NCBI GenBank assembly: GCA_039881145.1
Contig: JAYKKI010000039.1
Location: 20,578,001-20,642,000 of the forward strand
Direction: 5' to 3'
Length of the DNA: 64,000 bases
Source of the DNA: Druceiella hillmani
Lineage: Eukaryota; Arthropoda; Insecta; Lepidoptera; Hepialidae
The number at the start of each line of letters is the position of its first letter. Position 1 is the first letter of the stretch. The translations under genes and the position numbers were made by a program. Shown one piece after another: positions 51,498-64,000 of this stretch. Under the pieces are notes generated by a model, which had not been told where the DNA came from, did no database searches, and was given only the letters and a program-made list of their open reading frames with translations.

Positions 51498-52105
51498 ATG
51501 GGTAACATGTCTATGAACAATTTTTGGTAAATTATGTCTATGAACAATTTTTTGAGAAATGACAAATACTGAAATCTCATAATTATAGGCCGTTTTGCAA
51601 CCTGACATATTCTTTACGCCGTCTTTGATTTTGTGGTGGGAGGAATAAAAGAAGGTCTGAACATTTCATTTATGCTATTTGTATTATTTTTTCCATTATT
51701 TTTTATTCAGAAATAATTATTTTGTTTGATATTATTTATTTGAACAAATTGTGCAGAAATTTTGAATGTTTTCCTACAATTTAATAATGAACCAAGCACC
51801 TGTCGATGCCTCAACAAAACCCCAATTTCAACAATAATTTCGCATTTTTTCTGTTTAAACCAAAATTCAATTCATTATGTTTCTCCACCTTAAAATCATT
51901 TGTTAGACCTCTGCCACCATTTAAAGAGGTGTATCAGTTTCAGATTTGTATTAAACATTTAAACAAAAGTATAAAATAATATTTTACTTTGGACAGCTCT
52001 TTCAAAAATATTAATAAAATTGTTATTAGAATTAAATTTTAATTTCATTTTTCAGCCACTCTTCACTCAATCCAATATGCTTTTCTGGACAATTTGAAAT
52101 ATAAT
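51498..52105 (+). pseudogene. Gustatory receptor relic, subfamily A (A3)
   Basis: Strongly decayed copy of A1/A2. The start context matches A2 (AATCAATATG against AAACAATATG). Exon 1 is only about 446 nt (51498-51943), against 760-792 in the others. The part coding for the first membrane segments is missing, and a 27-bp tandem duplication lies near 51500-51550. Later parts align, for example GGTCTGAACATTTCATT (51657) with the same stretch of A2, and the NPNSNNHF region near 51825. The exon 1 donor is CAG|AT instead of CAG|GT. Exon 2 (52056-52105) lost 28 of 78 nt, and its donor is TT instead of GT. Exons 3 and 4 were not found downstream. It is divergent from gene B1. Confidence 0.8.
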
Positions 52106-55100
52106 TTAAGTACCAGTAATATACATTAACTCATTTAACTTATAGTTTTAAGCAAAAGAAGTTTTATAAACTACAAATCCATAAAATAAAACATTAACAA
52201 AAGAGTACAGGATTAAGGTTAAATAATTTATTATCTAAGCACACAGATCTTCCGGATAAAAGCGATGTGTTCATGAAAGGAACTTGAGGACAGTGTAGCA
52301 TTTAAAAATGATTTGTATGTTTCTTCACTTATGATATATTCATTTAAAAACATTTCAACATGTTATACGGATGAAGGAAACCTTGAACTGCTTGTCAGTT
52401 GTCAGTGCTTGTCAGACACTATCAGTAAAAAGATCTCCATCTAGTAATAAGTAAATAGGTTTAGGAAGAAATGAGATTGGTTTACATTTTATTACATATA
52501 ATAGAATTATTATTTGTGTTGGTCTAGGAGAATGGCCCATAATATTTATATACTTTCCTTGCATTTTTGCACTTATCATCATGCTATCCAAATTTGTATA
52601 TATTTTTTTCATTCCCAATTTTTCTTTGGTTTTATTTTTATTGTCATTTTATTTCAATGCCACGCTAGTTCCAAATTTTTTTGCAGAAAAATTAATTTGT
52701 ACAATACTTTTGTGTAAGCATTTAAACTCCTGTTCATGACTGTATTTAGTTATGTGGACTCTAACCATCTCTAGAAATTTTAGATTCCTTCGCTAATTTT
52801 ACATTTCGTGGATGGTTACAGTCCAAAGGATGCAGTCTAATGTTTATAAAGAGTCCACAGTAGGTACAGTCTAACATTTCTAAAGCTGGTTACAGTATTA
52901 ATGAAAATTAGAAAGAAAATTTGTTTAAAATGAAATATCTTCCAGTCACATTATAATTTTAAGGAAAATGTAGATGTTCGTACATTATAAAAAGTAAAGG
53001 ACATTTTATTAAATAAAAATATATATTGGAATAATCAAAAAATTGTATTAGGAATAATTTTTTGCATTAATTTTTAGACTAAATCAAGATTTGGACTTTT
53101 TGATTTATGATGATCTCTAGAAATATTAGGCTGTATAGTCTCTGGCCAAATTGTTAGATGCACACATTTTTTTTCAGAATTTTTTCATAATTGAGTACAA
53201 AACGTATAATCCATGTTTTGGTATCGCATCACAAACAAGTACAGATAAACTTCAGTCACATTCCTTCATGCCATGTGTGCGGACATGTTTTTTAATCTAC
53301 TGGTGGTTGTTTTACGATTTTTGGATTATCTAATTATATGTATGATTATTTTGATTAAAATAAGCTGTTTTTCCGACTGAAAACATATTTTTTAATTTTC
53401 CAAATATGGAAAAAAGAGACATCTTGCTGCGTAAAAAAGTTAAATTTAAAGCCTTTCTTAATACTAAAGTGTATTCGACCTGCAAAATTTTACAAAGATT
53501 GAATGGATCTGAAGCAAACATATAGCGCAGAGAGAATGGACCATTCACAGAAAATAAAAGGATAAATCTTTACAAGGTTCATCGAACTGCCATGAAGCCT
53601 TACTTGACTGCTGGGATGAAAGCAAAACGTCTGAGGAGGTAAAATGTAATAAAGATATGGAGTTTTGGGAATCGGTATATTAATATTTCGTTTATAATTA
53701 ACATTTTATCGCTATTTTTTTATTCTTACAATTTAAGCACTCATTTAGTTTCTTTACAAAATTTGCTTCGGCAACGAAAACATAAACTGCAGTGTGTCTA
53801 ATAATATGGCTAGGGACTGTATTTCAAACCCACTTTGACATTACATTAATAGAAATTTTTTATAACATACATAAGAAAAAAATTAAATTATTATGTTAAA
53901 AAAAATAAAATAAAAATAAAGTTTAAAAACTATTTTTATCTTAATACAAACATCAGTATAAATACTAACATCGAAATAATATTCCGTATTAAATCTGTTG
54001 GTTATTACTCTTTGTTTAACTTATATTTTATAAATAGTTGTTTAAAAAAGTTAACCATTCAGCCAGGCCTGAGTCATAGCTTACAGCTCCATCATGTTTA
54101 TCTTATAAAAAGTAATCTCTGACAAGGTATATGTTTTCCACACATTTTACTATACTTGTAAATTGAGTAACCATAAATATTGATTAAACCTGACACCTAC
54201 CTGTAGTCTGTGAAAATTATATTTGATTGAATGTCTGTAATATTGAGTATACCTAACATACTTTGTGCAATAAAGTGTATAAATTTGTACACTCTGATAA
54301 TTCAACTGTCAATCAATCAACTGTTAATACAGGTAGACCGTTTTCCCCAAAAATGGCAGAGATATAGAACAGAATAGATTGAATATATTCTGTACACACC
54401 CATACAAGAAAAGTGGTCAGAATTTTGTATAGAGCTCATGTGAGAAAAGTGCCAGGTGACGCCCTAACATTAGCAGTATTTAGATAGACGACTTATAGTA
54501 CTGAATTATATAAGATGAAATGTCATCGATATATGACGATATAACAGAATATTGAATTCTTATTCATTAAATAATTAAAAAAGACTTTTAATAAACCTTT
54601 TCAGTTTCAAAAATTGTTAATGAAATCCTTTCTTGAATATATCTTGCTTTTTCTTGAATATATCTTTATTTTATTTTCAGGAAGGTAACTCAACTTTTTT
54701 CAGTATTTTATACCAAATTCATCAAGAAAATTGTAAAATAAAAAGATAATTACTTTCACTCTTGCGATTTTTTTCCTTTTTCGGCCAACGAAAAAGATCA
54801 CAAGAGTAAAAGTGATGGTATTAAATCGATATTATTTTTATCAGTAGGTTTATGACTTTTTCAAGCTTGAAGCTTTTAGGAAATTTCATAACCTTTTCAA
54901 AAATGTAGGGTTGTAGATAGTTTTAAATGAGGCAACTTTCGCAATTCGTGATCTGTCGTGATTTTCATATGTTCCGGGCCTCCTGCGTTAATTTATTAAT
55001 TAGTGCCTGGGCCCTACAGGGCTTGAAGAGACTATAAAATTTACCTTTAAGAAATCTGATCACAACTTAAGTAAGGCTTAGTTCACGTTTGATCTAACCA

Positions 55101-56570
55101 ACACATGAAATAAATCCAGAAGTTTTAATTCCGCTTGTGGAGGGAAGGAGTTTGCTTTGGGATAATACATCTGAACTTTGTAAAAATATTAGTATAAATT
55201 AGTAACGTGGTGAGAAATTAGCTGCTTATTCAAATGTGGGTTTACGGATTTAAATGAATGAGAAAGAAAAACAAGAAGACCTTGTGTTTATAAATGACAA
55301 CTGATGTTTTTAGCAAATATTTAGTGAGCTTGGGTACACACATTGTTCTTCTAACACCCAAGAATGAGATGACGCACCCACCACTTCTGCGAGATTCATA
55401 TTTCTAAACACTATCAATAACTTCTATTAATAATTAATTGAAGATTCACCTTGATGAAAAATGCCAAATTTTCTTGATTACAAATTAAAAGAAAATATTA
55501 AAGGTGAATCTCCACATTTACAATTTCTCAAAAGTATTTTTCCTTTAATAAATTTATTTAATGAAGGTGAGTCTCCAGAACATCAGATGGATATTTTAGC
55601 AACAGGACAATAGATTCGAAGAAAATAACTTTTAATTTTCAATTTACGCATCTTCACATACTTTTATTTCATCTGACTATCAAAATCAATGCAAAAGTGG
55701 ATATTTTACACCTAAAATATATCAGCACACTATCGAAAGTAGTGCTGATATATTTCCTTTGAGATGGCATGCAATTGATCCATAGCATTCTGTGCGGTGT
55801 CTTCTTTTGACTAAACTCAGCTTCCTTTAAGTAATGTGTTTTTAATACTAGCTGAGTAATAGAGAAAAAGAGTTTGTTTGCAAGAACTTATTTTGACTCA
55901 GAAAAACTCAACAAGCCCCATAAACAGCATAACTGGATACCACATACCACCTATATAATACATGATATTTCATCCTCATCCTTAATAATAATAAATGTCA
56001 TTCATGTTTAGCAAGCCCCAGCAGTATTTCTTTCAGCAAATAAAGTTGATTGAGCAACAAAATATTTTCCTTTTAATTACCAGTCTATATAAATGCAAAT
56101 ATCCATGAAATTAAATAAAAACAAACATTGTGTTAATTAAATATGAATTCTAGGTTCCAGTGTTGTTAATGCCTAATATGAATAATGTTTCTTCAAGTAT
56201 TATTGATATTTACTATTAACGCTACCGGCACTCAAAATTTGTATTTACCTTATTGGTGAAGGGTTTTCACCTTAACAGTATAGAAAATAAAATCATATAT
56301 TGTTTTTGTACTGTAACTAATTTAATAAAACAATTTTATTGATTAACGGTTTATAACAAAATTTGTGAATGAATATGTTATTTATACTTTAACTATATAG
56401 CTTAATGCTCAACACAAACGGAACAAGTTATAATAGTAGATGTTAAAATTCAAAATTACACATTTGCTCTTAATATGAACATTTTGTTACATAATAATTA
56501 CTTTCAAATGTTTAGAATAAAAAATCAACATCATAATGTGATTAAGCCAAATTCAGCTGTCACAACAGTA
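52106..56570. other. AT-rich intergenic DNA
   Basis: No supported gene. ORFs at 52412-52618, 52514-52717, 53151-53333 and 53330-53548 lack motifs. An imperfect hairpin with a TTTTTCGGCCAACGAAAAA centre lies near 54745-54820. Another hairpin has 14-bp arms (55715-55728 with 55742-55755). Confidence 0.35.
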
Positions 56571-56970
56571 CAGACATTTATCATAAGGGTAATTTATCAA
56601 TTTCCCCAGCATTATGGGCAAATAAATTGAAATACCCTTGGAAAAAAAAGAAAGAGCTGTTTTTACTGTATTAATTTTTTAACAATAATCAATTTATTTC
56701 TGTTCGTTGAAGATCATTGCCTGGTGCTAATACATACTGAATGGTAGGGTAGTTTGCTAATACTAACCTGTTTATGGGCAATAACTTTATCCAAAACCCA
56801 CACAAGGGTTGGTTTTAATGGTTTCTTTATTGTTTCATGTGTATTAAAAACTTATATCATTTACAGAAAATGTGTTTAATGAGTTTGATTATTTAGATTT
56901 TACATCGAGACTTTCATCTATCTTAAATTCAAATAGCATGTTTAATTCCACTTTTAAATAATGCGTTGGT
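56571..56970. repeat. Duplicated intergenic block, copy 2
   Basis: Partner of 28953-29374 in the same orientation. It contains GTTTGATTATTTAGATTTTA, then CATC, and CACTTTTAAATAATG at corresponding positions. It lies between relic A3 and the 3' end of B2. Divergence is considerable, so the duplication is old. Confidence 0.6.
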
Positions 56971-58635
56971 ACCAAATTTGATTTATCTTGATAATCGTGA
57001 GCTATAAATGAACAAATCAATATTAATGTGTGGCAAGGTAAAATTTAGCCGCAGAATGCGATAAAAATGTCCAGAACAAAAAACATTATATGTTTAGTGA
57101 ATGATCTATGATATAGGTATAAGATAATCAATATTAAAAATCACGAGAAATTGAAGTCAATTTCATTAGAATAGAGTCAAAAATTGTTTAAAAATTATTG
57201 TGACCACGGTAATTTGAAAAAAATATCTTATAGAAAGTTGTTATATTTTCATAATTGTTCTGTAACTTGTGTGAAGGCACACATTGGCATGCTACATTAG
57301 TTTCTTAATTCATTATGTTAATGGTAATCCATTTGACATAAATTAGTTAATTGCTTTCTAGATTTATATATTTTTGGTCTAGCCCTTATCTATTAATAAT
57401 ACAAATTCAACAACTAGCAATGCCTACAAATAAAGTTAATGATTTAAAATCTACAAATAATAGTTAAAAAGAGACTTTCCGATATTTATATATATGTAAC
57501 AGTACATTCTGTAATGTATTATCTCTAACAAACTTTCAGTTATTGTTATTATTAGAAGCGGATTGTGAATACATTCTCTTTGTATTATGGTGGAGGATAT
57601 ACAACGTATTGCCTTTCAACAGATTCCGTCAGTCCCCTTTTTAGATTTCCAAAGACAAATCACAAAAACAGAAACCTTACAGTTTCGTCATGTCAATCTC
57701 TCTCACTGCCCATCTCTGTCTATTTTACTTTTGTAATTTCTAATAATAATTACCAAAAATATTAAATTTTTATCCGAGAGTTGAACACAAATATCCCGAT
57801 CATACTATTGGGGAATATGTGTTTAAACTGTGAGCCTAAATATAGACGGTAATGGTAACTCATTTATGGGTATTTCAATGTACGGATTCATTTGAAAGTT
57901 TGAGTTCAGGATTTTGCAAAACCCCACTTTTAATAAGCACCTACTGGATTTGTCAATAAAACTTACTTTATAGAAAAAGGACTATGACAGTATGTCAGTT
58001 GGCTGGCAATAGATGACTTCAATTGTTCACTCACTCTCTACTACAATTTAATAGAATGAAGGCATGTATGAACAATCAATTTTATTAATTACCAATATAA
58101 AACTATAGTTTTACTTGCGGATATTATGGAGACTGATTCAGATAATATTTTGGAAATATCAGTTCATGACATGTTACAGCCTATTGCGATTAGTATTGAC
58201 CGTTCTTGTGCCAGCCCCTCCTTGCTATAAGTGTCCATTTAGTTAAATAACACATTGCTCCATTTTTCTTACGCAAATGTTTGTTGAACGTTATTTTCAA
58301 TATTCGAGATTATGCTTAAGTATTAATTTTTTCACAAGTTTCAATTGTACATAAATTTTTTATGAAGATAAAAATATGAATAAAAGCAATTGAGATGCTT
58401 TAGATTATTCATACTCTTTATTTGTTATTAATTGAAATGACATGAAGTGGGAACATCTTTAACTTGAATTTTATTGATCTATTTGATTGAACTATCATAC
58501 CAGCTATTGTATCTTATTGTGTTCCTTTATACGGATCGCCAGTTCCCATGTCAAGTGTTAAGAACATGTGGTCATCGTTTGTTTATTTTGTTGACTAGAA
58601 TGGCCGTTCAGAACAATGGACGCACTTAAGTAACC
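56971..58635. other. AT-rich intergenic DNA downstream of GR pseudogene B2
   Basis: The 66-codon ORF at 57565-57765 (plus) shows no motif or paralogue. Nothing else is recognisable. Confidence 0.4.
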
Positions 58636-59629
58636 TCACACTTGTAATCCAGACAGTTGACAGAAAATGATTACGTAAGAAATGAGAAGATTGACAAATT
58701 TCAACAACAATGACATCCTCAAATCAAACAGATGGCACACTGTGAAGGTGCCCTTGCCACTCCATCGAACAACTTCTTGAAGTGAGTCTGTTATGTCATT
58801 TAAATCTGGACCTTGAAATAGAAAACAAATTAATTACTTGGAATATGAAGTTTTATGAGCAAAACTTTTAAACACACATATAAGCAGCACAGTAGCGCAG
58901 TGTAACTTGAATATGGTGTTGAATATTTTGTCAACATAACTTTTATATTTCTACATCCATATTAACTAATCAGCCGTTAACTTTAAAACACATATTGATA
59001 ACTGTATGTATATTACAGGGCATTTCCTTCCAAAACAACCAAAATTCAGAATTTAAAATCTTACAGAAGAGACAAAAATTTTTTACAAAGATGTAGACTT
59101 ATAATTTTATTGTAAACATTCCTAACCAAAAAGTTATTTCGCTCAATGTAGTCAGCAATAGAAGCTTGAATGCAGTTGATTTTAGATGCATAATCAAATT
59201 TTATACAGCCATTTTACGTATGAATAAGGTGGAATTAAGTTTTAGCTTATTGTATTTGCTATGATGTGAAGTAGCTATAAATATTCACAAAATGAGAAAA
59301 ATTTTTTCACATTTTTGTATCAAATCAAAAAGCTTCACATTCTCAAGAAAGTTTGAAAAGAATTCTTAATCAATTCTTTAAAAACTCTAGCATTTCTTCT
59401 AACCAGATTCATGTTAGAATTGCCGCACTGATATTGTGAAAGTTAACATCTTTACACAAAATTAAATCATTTTTAGGACATTTTGAGGCATTAGATGGGA
59501 AACTGAGTATTCACCTTTTCCTTGACACATATTATTTAATGTAAAAATTAAATTCATCTAACATACTCTCAAACCTGTGTGGAGAAAGACTATTTAACTT
59601 TGGCAATATGCCAGCGAAAGTACTAGACA

Positions 59630-59990
59630 AATAATTTTAAAACAAAATCCTAAAGAACATTTCAGATGGACTGTGGTATATCAGCAACAGTGACATCTAT
59701 AAATACATAGAAACTGACACTGTCAGAGAAACAATCATGAAACTAGCCAGGAACTATGGAGAAAAACTTTGTCATCACGTGAATGTTGGAGACGCTCCAA
59801 TTTCAAGACGACTTAAAAGGATCAAGCCCCACATGTTAGTGCTGTGAAGTGACATGTTCACAAAAAGCAGAACACAGTGCAAATAACATAGCTAATAGAA
59901 TATTAAGGGCTATTACGGAGGAAGTCTTTAGACTCAGACATCCAAAATAATTAAAATAGGTTAGAAACAAATTACTCATTGTCCAAAATC
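59630..59990 (+). mobile_element. LINE 3' fragment, copy B (Jockey-like)
   Basis: Reads as the end of a Jockey-type ORF2: QNKILKNISDGLWYISN, then IYKYIETDTVRETIMKLARN and GEKLCHHVNV, then RRLKRIKPHMLVL and a stop. This fits the family pattern (FQNKxLRxIxxxPWYxxN, HxHxNV, RRLKRxKP). The 3' UTR after it shares GGTTAGAAACAAATTA with copy A at 24466. It sits antisense in intron 3 of GR pseudogene B2. The rest of the element is absent. Confidence 0.7.
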
Positions 59991-61499
59991 GTGACTAGAT
60001 TATAATAATCAATTTAAAAAAAATCCACCTTTTCTATATTTGGAGTTAGCGTGAACCTGAAGAACCCTCGAGTTCACGTTTATAGCATGGCATAAAACGA
60101 ATTAACGGGCCCTCATTTAGATTGACACTGATAATCTAATGGTGAATTGATGCTGATAAACGAGTACAAGAGTAAAAAGAATGTGTTTATGTATGTCTGG
60201 CTACTTTTAGCAAAAGAAATTATTACTCGTAATGCTTATGTGACAGCTAACAGGATATGCAAATGGGTATACACTGCTAAGGGAGGTTTAGGATAATGTT
60301 TTACTGACACGTTACGTGATGATGAAGATGCAGTAGCTATTCTACCTACTTGCATTTTTCTGTAATTATTGCTATTAATTTGTTTCAATTGTGGTAAATA
60401 GATGTGCATCATTTATTCTATATTTTGATACTATATAAAACCACAGCAACTGTATTGAGTTGTTATTAGTTTATTTATGTGATAGTTTTAAACAATAAAT
60501 ACCATAAACCTATAGCTAAACTAGGACCTCAACTTCATACATATCTGAACATGTGGATTAGCTAAAATCAAAGATTGATAAACTGTTTTTGTTTTCAGAA
60601 TTTTACATTAAATTTGTTGTAAAGTTATATACTCACCCATTTCTGGTAAAAGTTTCAGCAAGATGATGTTTGTTTCCAACTCACGAAACTCGAGAACCAA
60701 ATTTTCACAGACTGCAGTGAAAGTTACCAGGTAAAATGTGATATGAAGCATAAGAGTTATTATCCAGTCCTGACAAAATACAAAATGAGCATTAAAACAT
60801 ATTATTTGGAAGTATGCACGACATCAAGCAAGGTTACATAACAGCTATGAACAGAATTAACTATTACAAAAGTGAAAATATTCAATTTAATTAATTATAT
60901 CACATGTAATAACAAGGGCGTACATGAGCTAGAATTTCTTGGAATCAATTTTGTTTCAAAAGTCAATAAAAGGCTTTTATTTCATAGTTATTTTTTTCCA
61001 GATGGCATCATTATCAATTACAGCATGGCAGCATCAAGTCATACCATTTATTAACCAGCTAAGATCTACTTTGAAAAAAAATAAAAGTTTCGTCTTTGAA
61101 GTTAACTATATTGCTTTGGACATATTACAGCTATGGTAATTTGGCGTAAATAATTTATAGACTAATGAAAATTACTATTTCTAATGAAATTATATACGCG
61201 TAAATAAACACACTCATACATATAATTATAAGAGAAGGAATTACTATTGTTTCTTTATGTGGCTTGGCAATCACTTTTCATTTAACTGTCCCTTTTTGGG
61301 AATTTCTTTTTTAAAATTCAGCTACTTTCCAATGTATCAATCTTTCATACTGTATATATTAGCCGCTTGTCTCAGTTAGGCAGAGATCTTATAAATATCC
61401 ATTTGCCCGTTTTTATGTGGTATAAATTAAAAAGGCAAAAGAACCAGAATTGACAAAGAAATACATTGAAATTTTAAAAAATCATTATTTTTAGCTTGA

Positions 61500-61575
61500 T
61501 CACAAGGCTTTGGCTTTAGGGCCACGGCCAACTGTGGGGAACCGGGTTTGATTCCCGACCACTTGCCGAGCAATA
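61500..61575 (+). repeat. Possible tRNA-derived SINE fragment (B-box-like)
   Basis: GGGTTTGATTCCCG at about 61544-61557 closely resembles a Pol III B box in a small stem. The preceding segment with TGGCTTTAGGGCCACGG could hold a decayed A box. No cloverleaf can be drawn, so it is not a functional tRNA. It is followed by a short repeat (AGCAATAGATCT twice). It lies in intron 2 of GR pseudogene B2. Confidence 0.35.
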
Positions 61576-61733
61576 GATCTCTCATAGCAATAGATCTTCC
61601 ATATATAATAATTGTATACATTAAAATATATAATTAAATAAAAATAAAAACAAAGTAATGAATAACTTTCTGCATACACTATTTTAAATAACATTCAATA
61701 TACGGTATCACAATACAAATGCCATTATGACGT

Positions 61734-61904
<171 letters not shown>

Positions 61905-62704
61905 TTTATACACACATACATACATATTTTTTAAAAATTTCAACTTTTATAGTATTACAATACACCACGCAATCGATAACACTTTTCGTAAATTGGTTTC
62001 TTCTTTACACCCTGATCATAATTTATATTCTCTTGACATATTTACTTTCGAGAAAGTATCTTATTTTAGAGTAAATACCAGAGTACTTTTCGACTATGCT
62101 GCGTTTACATTGATTGGGAATTTAAATGTAAAAACCTAAATAAGTTTGATATTAACAGTGGTACAGACAAAATCCATTTTCATTATGGTCATTTAGAATA
62201 TGACATTATCTTTTGTTTATAATTATTTGGAAAATAATTACATTTCTTTTACATAAGCAAATCAAAGACTTCTTATGTAGAAATTACCACTCAATCTTTT
62301 TTTGGTTTTGGAGTACAGAAAGTTCTTTAAATTCATTGGATTTCTTATTGCTCAATATATAATAAAATGGCTGTGGAAATGATAAATGATTTTTATGAAA
62401 ATAAATATGAAAAAATTAAATTCAGCATGCGAGTTTTGAATTTATTTTCACATGTACAAAATATACAAATCGAAGTTCTTATTTATTTCCATTAAATTTA
62501 TGTGTACAACTAATTTTAATACCTGGGTAATATTACAATCGATATATTATCCCAAGTAATATAGGCTAAATTATATCACAGAAAGATTAAATGTTGCCTG
62601 TAATAGTTAAATTTGTGATATAATAAAAATATATTCTGCAAATTTTATTGAGTAGAGAATTCTAAAAATACCTAAAGGTGTAGAAGTTTACTAAAAGATA
62701 AAAA

Positions 62705-62812
<108 letters not shown>

Positions 62813-64000
62813 GTATGAAGTACTCACCCCTTGTTTTTAAAGGTATATAGCAATCTCAATAAAAAACATGGAAAAAGAGAAAGTTGTGGCCATAAAATGA
62901 ATCACCTGAAATTGTTAATTATAATCTTCAAAGTTAACCTAAGTTATCAAAACTTGGGAAAAGTTTTCAGATTACCATAAATTACCTGAAAGTTAAACAT
63001 TTTGTTCAGTTTACTACAAAGATTTGAAAAAATTATAATCTTTTGCGGCAGGACAGATAATATTTTGGATCCTGTGTGAGATCGAAATAAATATTTCTTT
63101 GAATTGAATTATCAAGTGATAGATTGATGATTAATTTTTTATTCAGTGATAATTGTTGCTTGCAGCGTTTTAAATAAGCGTTAATTGACTTTAACATCTC
63201 AGTAAGAATGTACCTTAGTGTACACATTAGAACCATTTCAAGGCTATTTGCCTTTGTAGCTAATTGTCCAATCAAAGTTAAAAAATCAATTTGTTTTTCC
63301 AAGAAAAATGTATGATGTTCTATAACAGCTAAAGTTACAACGAACACAACAGAGAAAGTTGCGATCCCTGTTACTAATTTTACTCTATCAATGCACCAAT
63401 TTCTGAAATACTTGCTATAATAAGCTGAAAGATCATTGAAAATATTAAGCCACTCAGAGTATGTGTTCTTAAGCCACAAAATATCGAAGGAAAGAAGAAA
63501 AAACATAATTGTGAAATTTAAGAAATACACGAACCACATAATTTTATCAGAATGCATCCATGATACAAGTTTAGGTGCATTGGAAAAATAAACAATAAAC
63601 AAAAGCAAAATAAGTGTCAAGCTATATATCTTTTTAAGTTTAGTTTTCACCAAATTTCTGTCACTTCTATTAGAAGTTCTATTAATTCCTAGAATTGATT
63701 GCACGTTACGTAGGATTGAAACCGAATTTTCAAAAATATTTGTTTTATTTTCCATGTTGTTATGCTCAAATAGATGACTAACAGTAGACGTGTGTTAAGG
63801 CAATGAAATGGGGGATGGGCAGATCATTTAGAATTGATTATGATTATTAAAATTCAATTTCATATTCCATTCCATTTGACATTAAACATTAATGAATGCT
63901 TTGTAAATGTATAAGGAAACATCTGATCAAAACATAGTTAATTGATTCAAATGAAACTGTCATGATAATGTCATGGAAAAAACTGTCATGAAACTTTCAT

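Noticed and set aside
61500..61575. A tRNA gene suggested by GGGTTTGATTCCCG.
   Set aside because: No acceptor stem or anticodon arm can be folded. At most it is a SINE-like fragment.

Overview
The window is AT-rich eukaryotic DNA, by eye well under 35% G+C. It is almost certainly from an insect. The only host genes I can recognise are members of the insect gustatory receptor family (7tm_7). The rest is long intron or intergenic DNA, (TA)n microsatellites and decayed insect transposons (mariner, Jockey-like LINE, P-element-like, Ty3/Gypsy). I cannot name the order or species from the sequence.

The window is a gustatory receptor (GR) cluster with six loci in two subfamilies. Subfamily A: an intact gene on the minus strand (12756-21086, 401 aa), a recently broken copy on the plus strand (31898-35197) and a heavily decayed copy on the plus strand (51498-52105). 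Subfamily B: an intact gene on the minus strand (45174-48787, 396 aa), a broken copy on the minus strand (58636-63755) and an orphan last exon on the minus strand (6806-6967). All four complete loci share one architecture: a long first exon of about 760-792 nt, a 78-nt second exon, a third exon of 154 nt (133 in one copy), and a last exon of 182 nt (176 in one copy) carrying the receptor's C-terminal signature. Intron phases are 0, 0, 1. I reconstructed exons 2-4 by hand from paralogue alignment and splice sites, because ORF scanning alone shows only exon 1. The three subfamily A loci also share an upstream block 120-145 bp before the ATG with the core AGGTGATAAA.

Layout: 1-6.8 kb is mostly featureless, with a G+C-richer hairpin-containing island near 2.1-2.65 kb and a transposon-derived HTH relic at 5.0-5.3 kb. 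6.8-12.7 kb holds the orphan GR exon, a mariner, a foldback element and a truncated LINE. 12.8-21.1 kb is GR gene A1. 21.2-31.7 kb holds a second mariner, a LINE tail and a P-element-like transposase relic. 31.8-35.2 kb is the A2 pseudogene. 42.4-44.8 kb is a broken Gypsy pol with a miniature mariner nested in it. 45.2-48.8 kb is GR gene B1. 51.3-52.1 kb is the A3 relic. 58.6-63.8 kb is the B2 pseudogene, with a LINE tail in antisense inside its third intron. Six (TA)n arrays are scattered through the window, four of them inside GR introns.

The picture is gene birth and death in a chemoreceptor cluster: two receptors that look functional, four in successive stages of decay, and transposons in introns and flanks. 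No viral, toxin or prokaryotic-type gene system was seen beyond the endogenous Gypsy relic.
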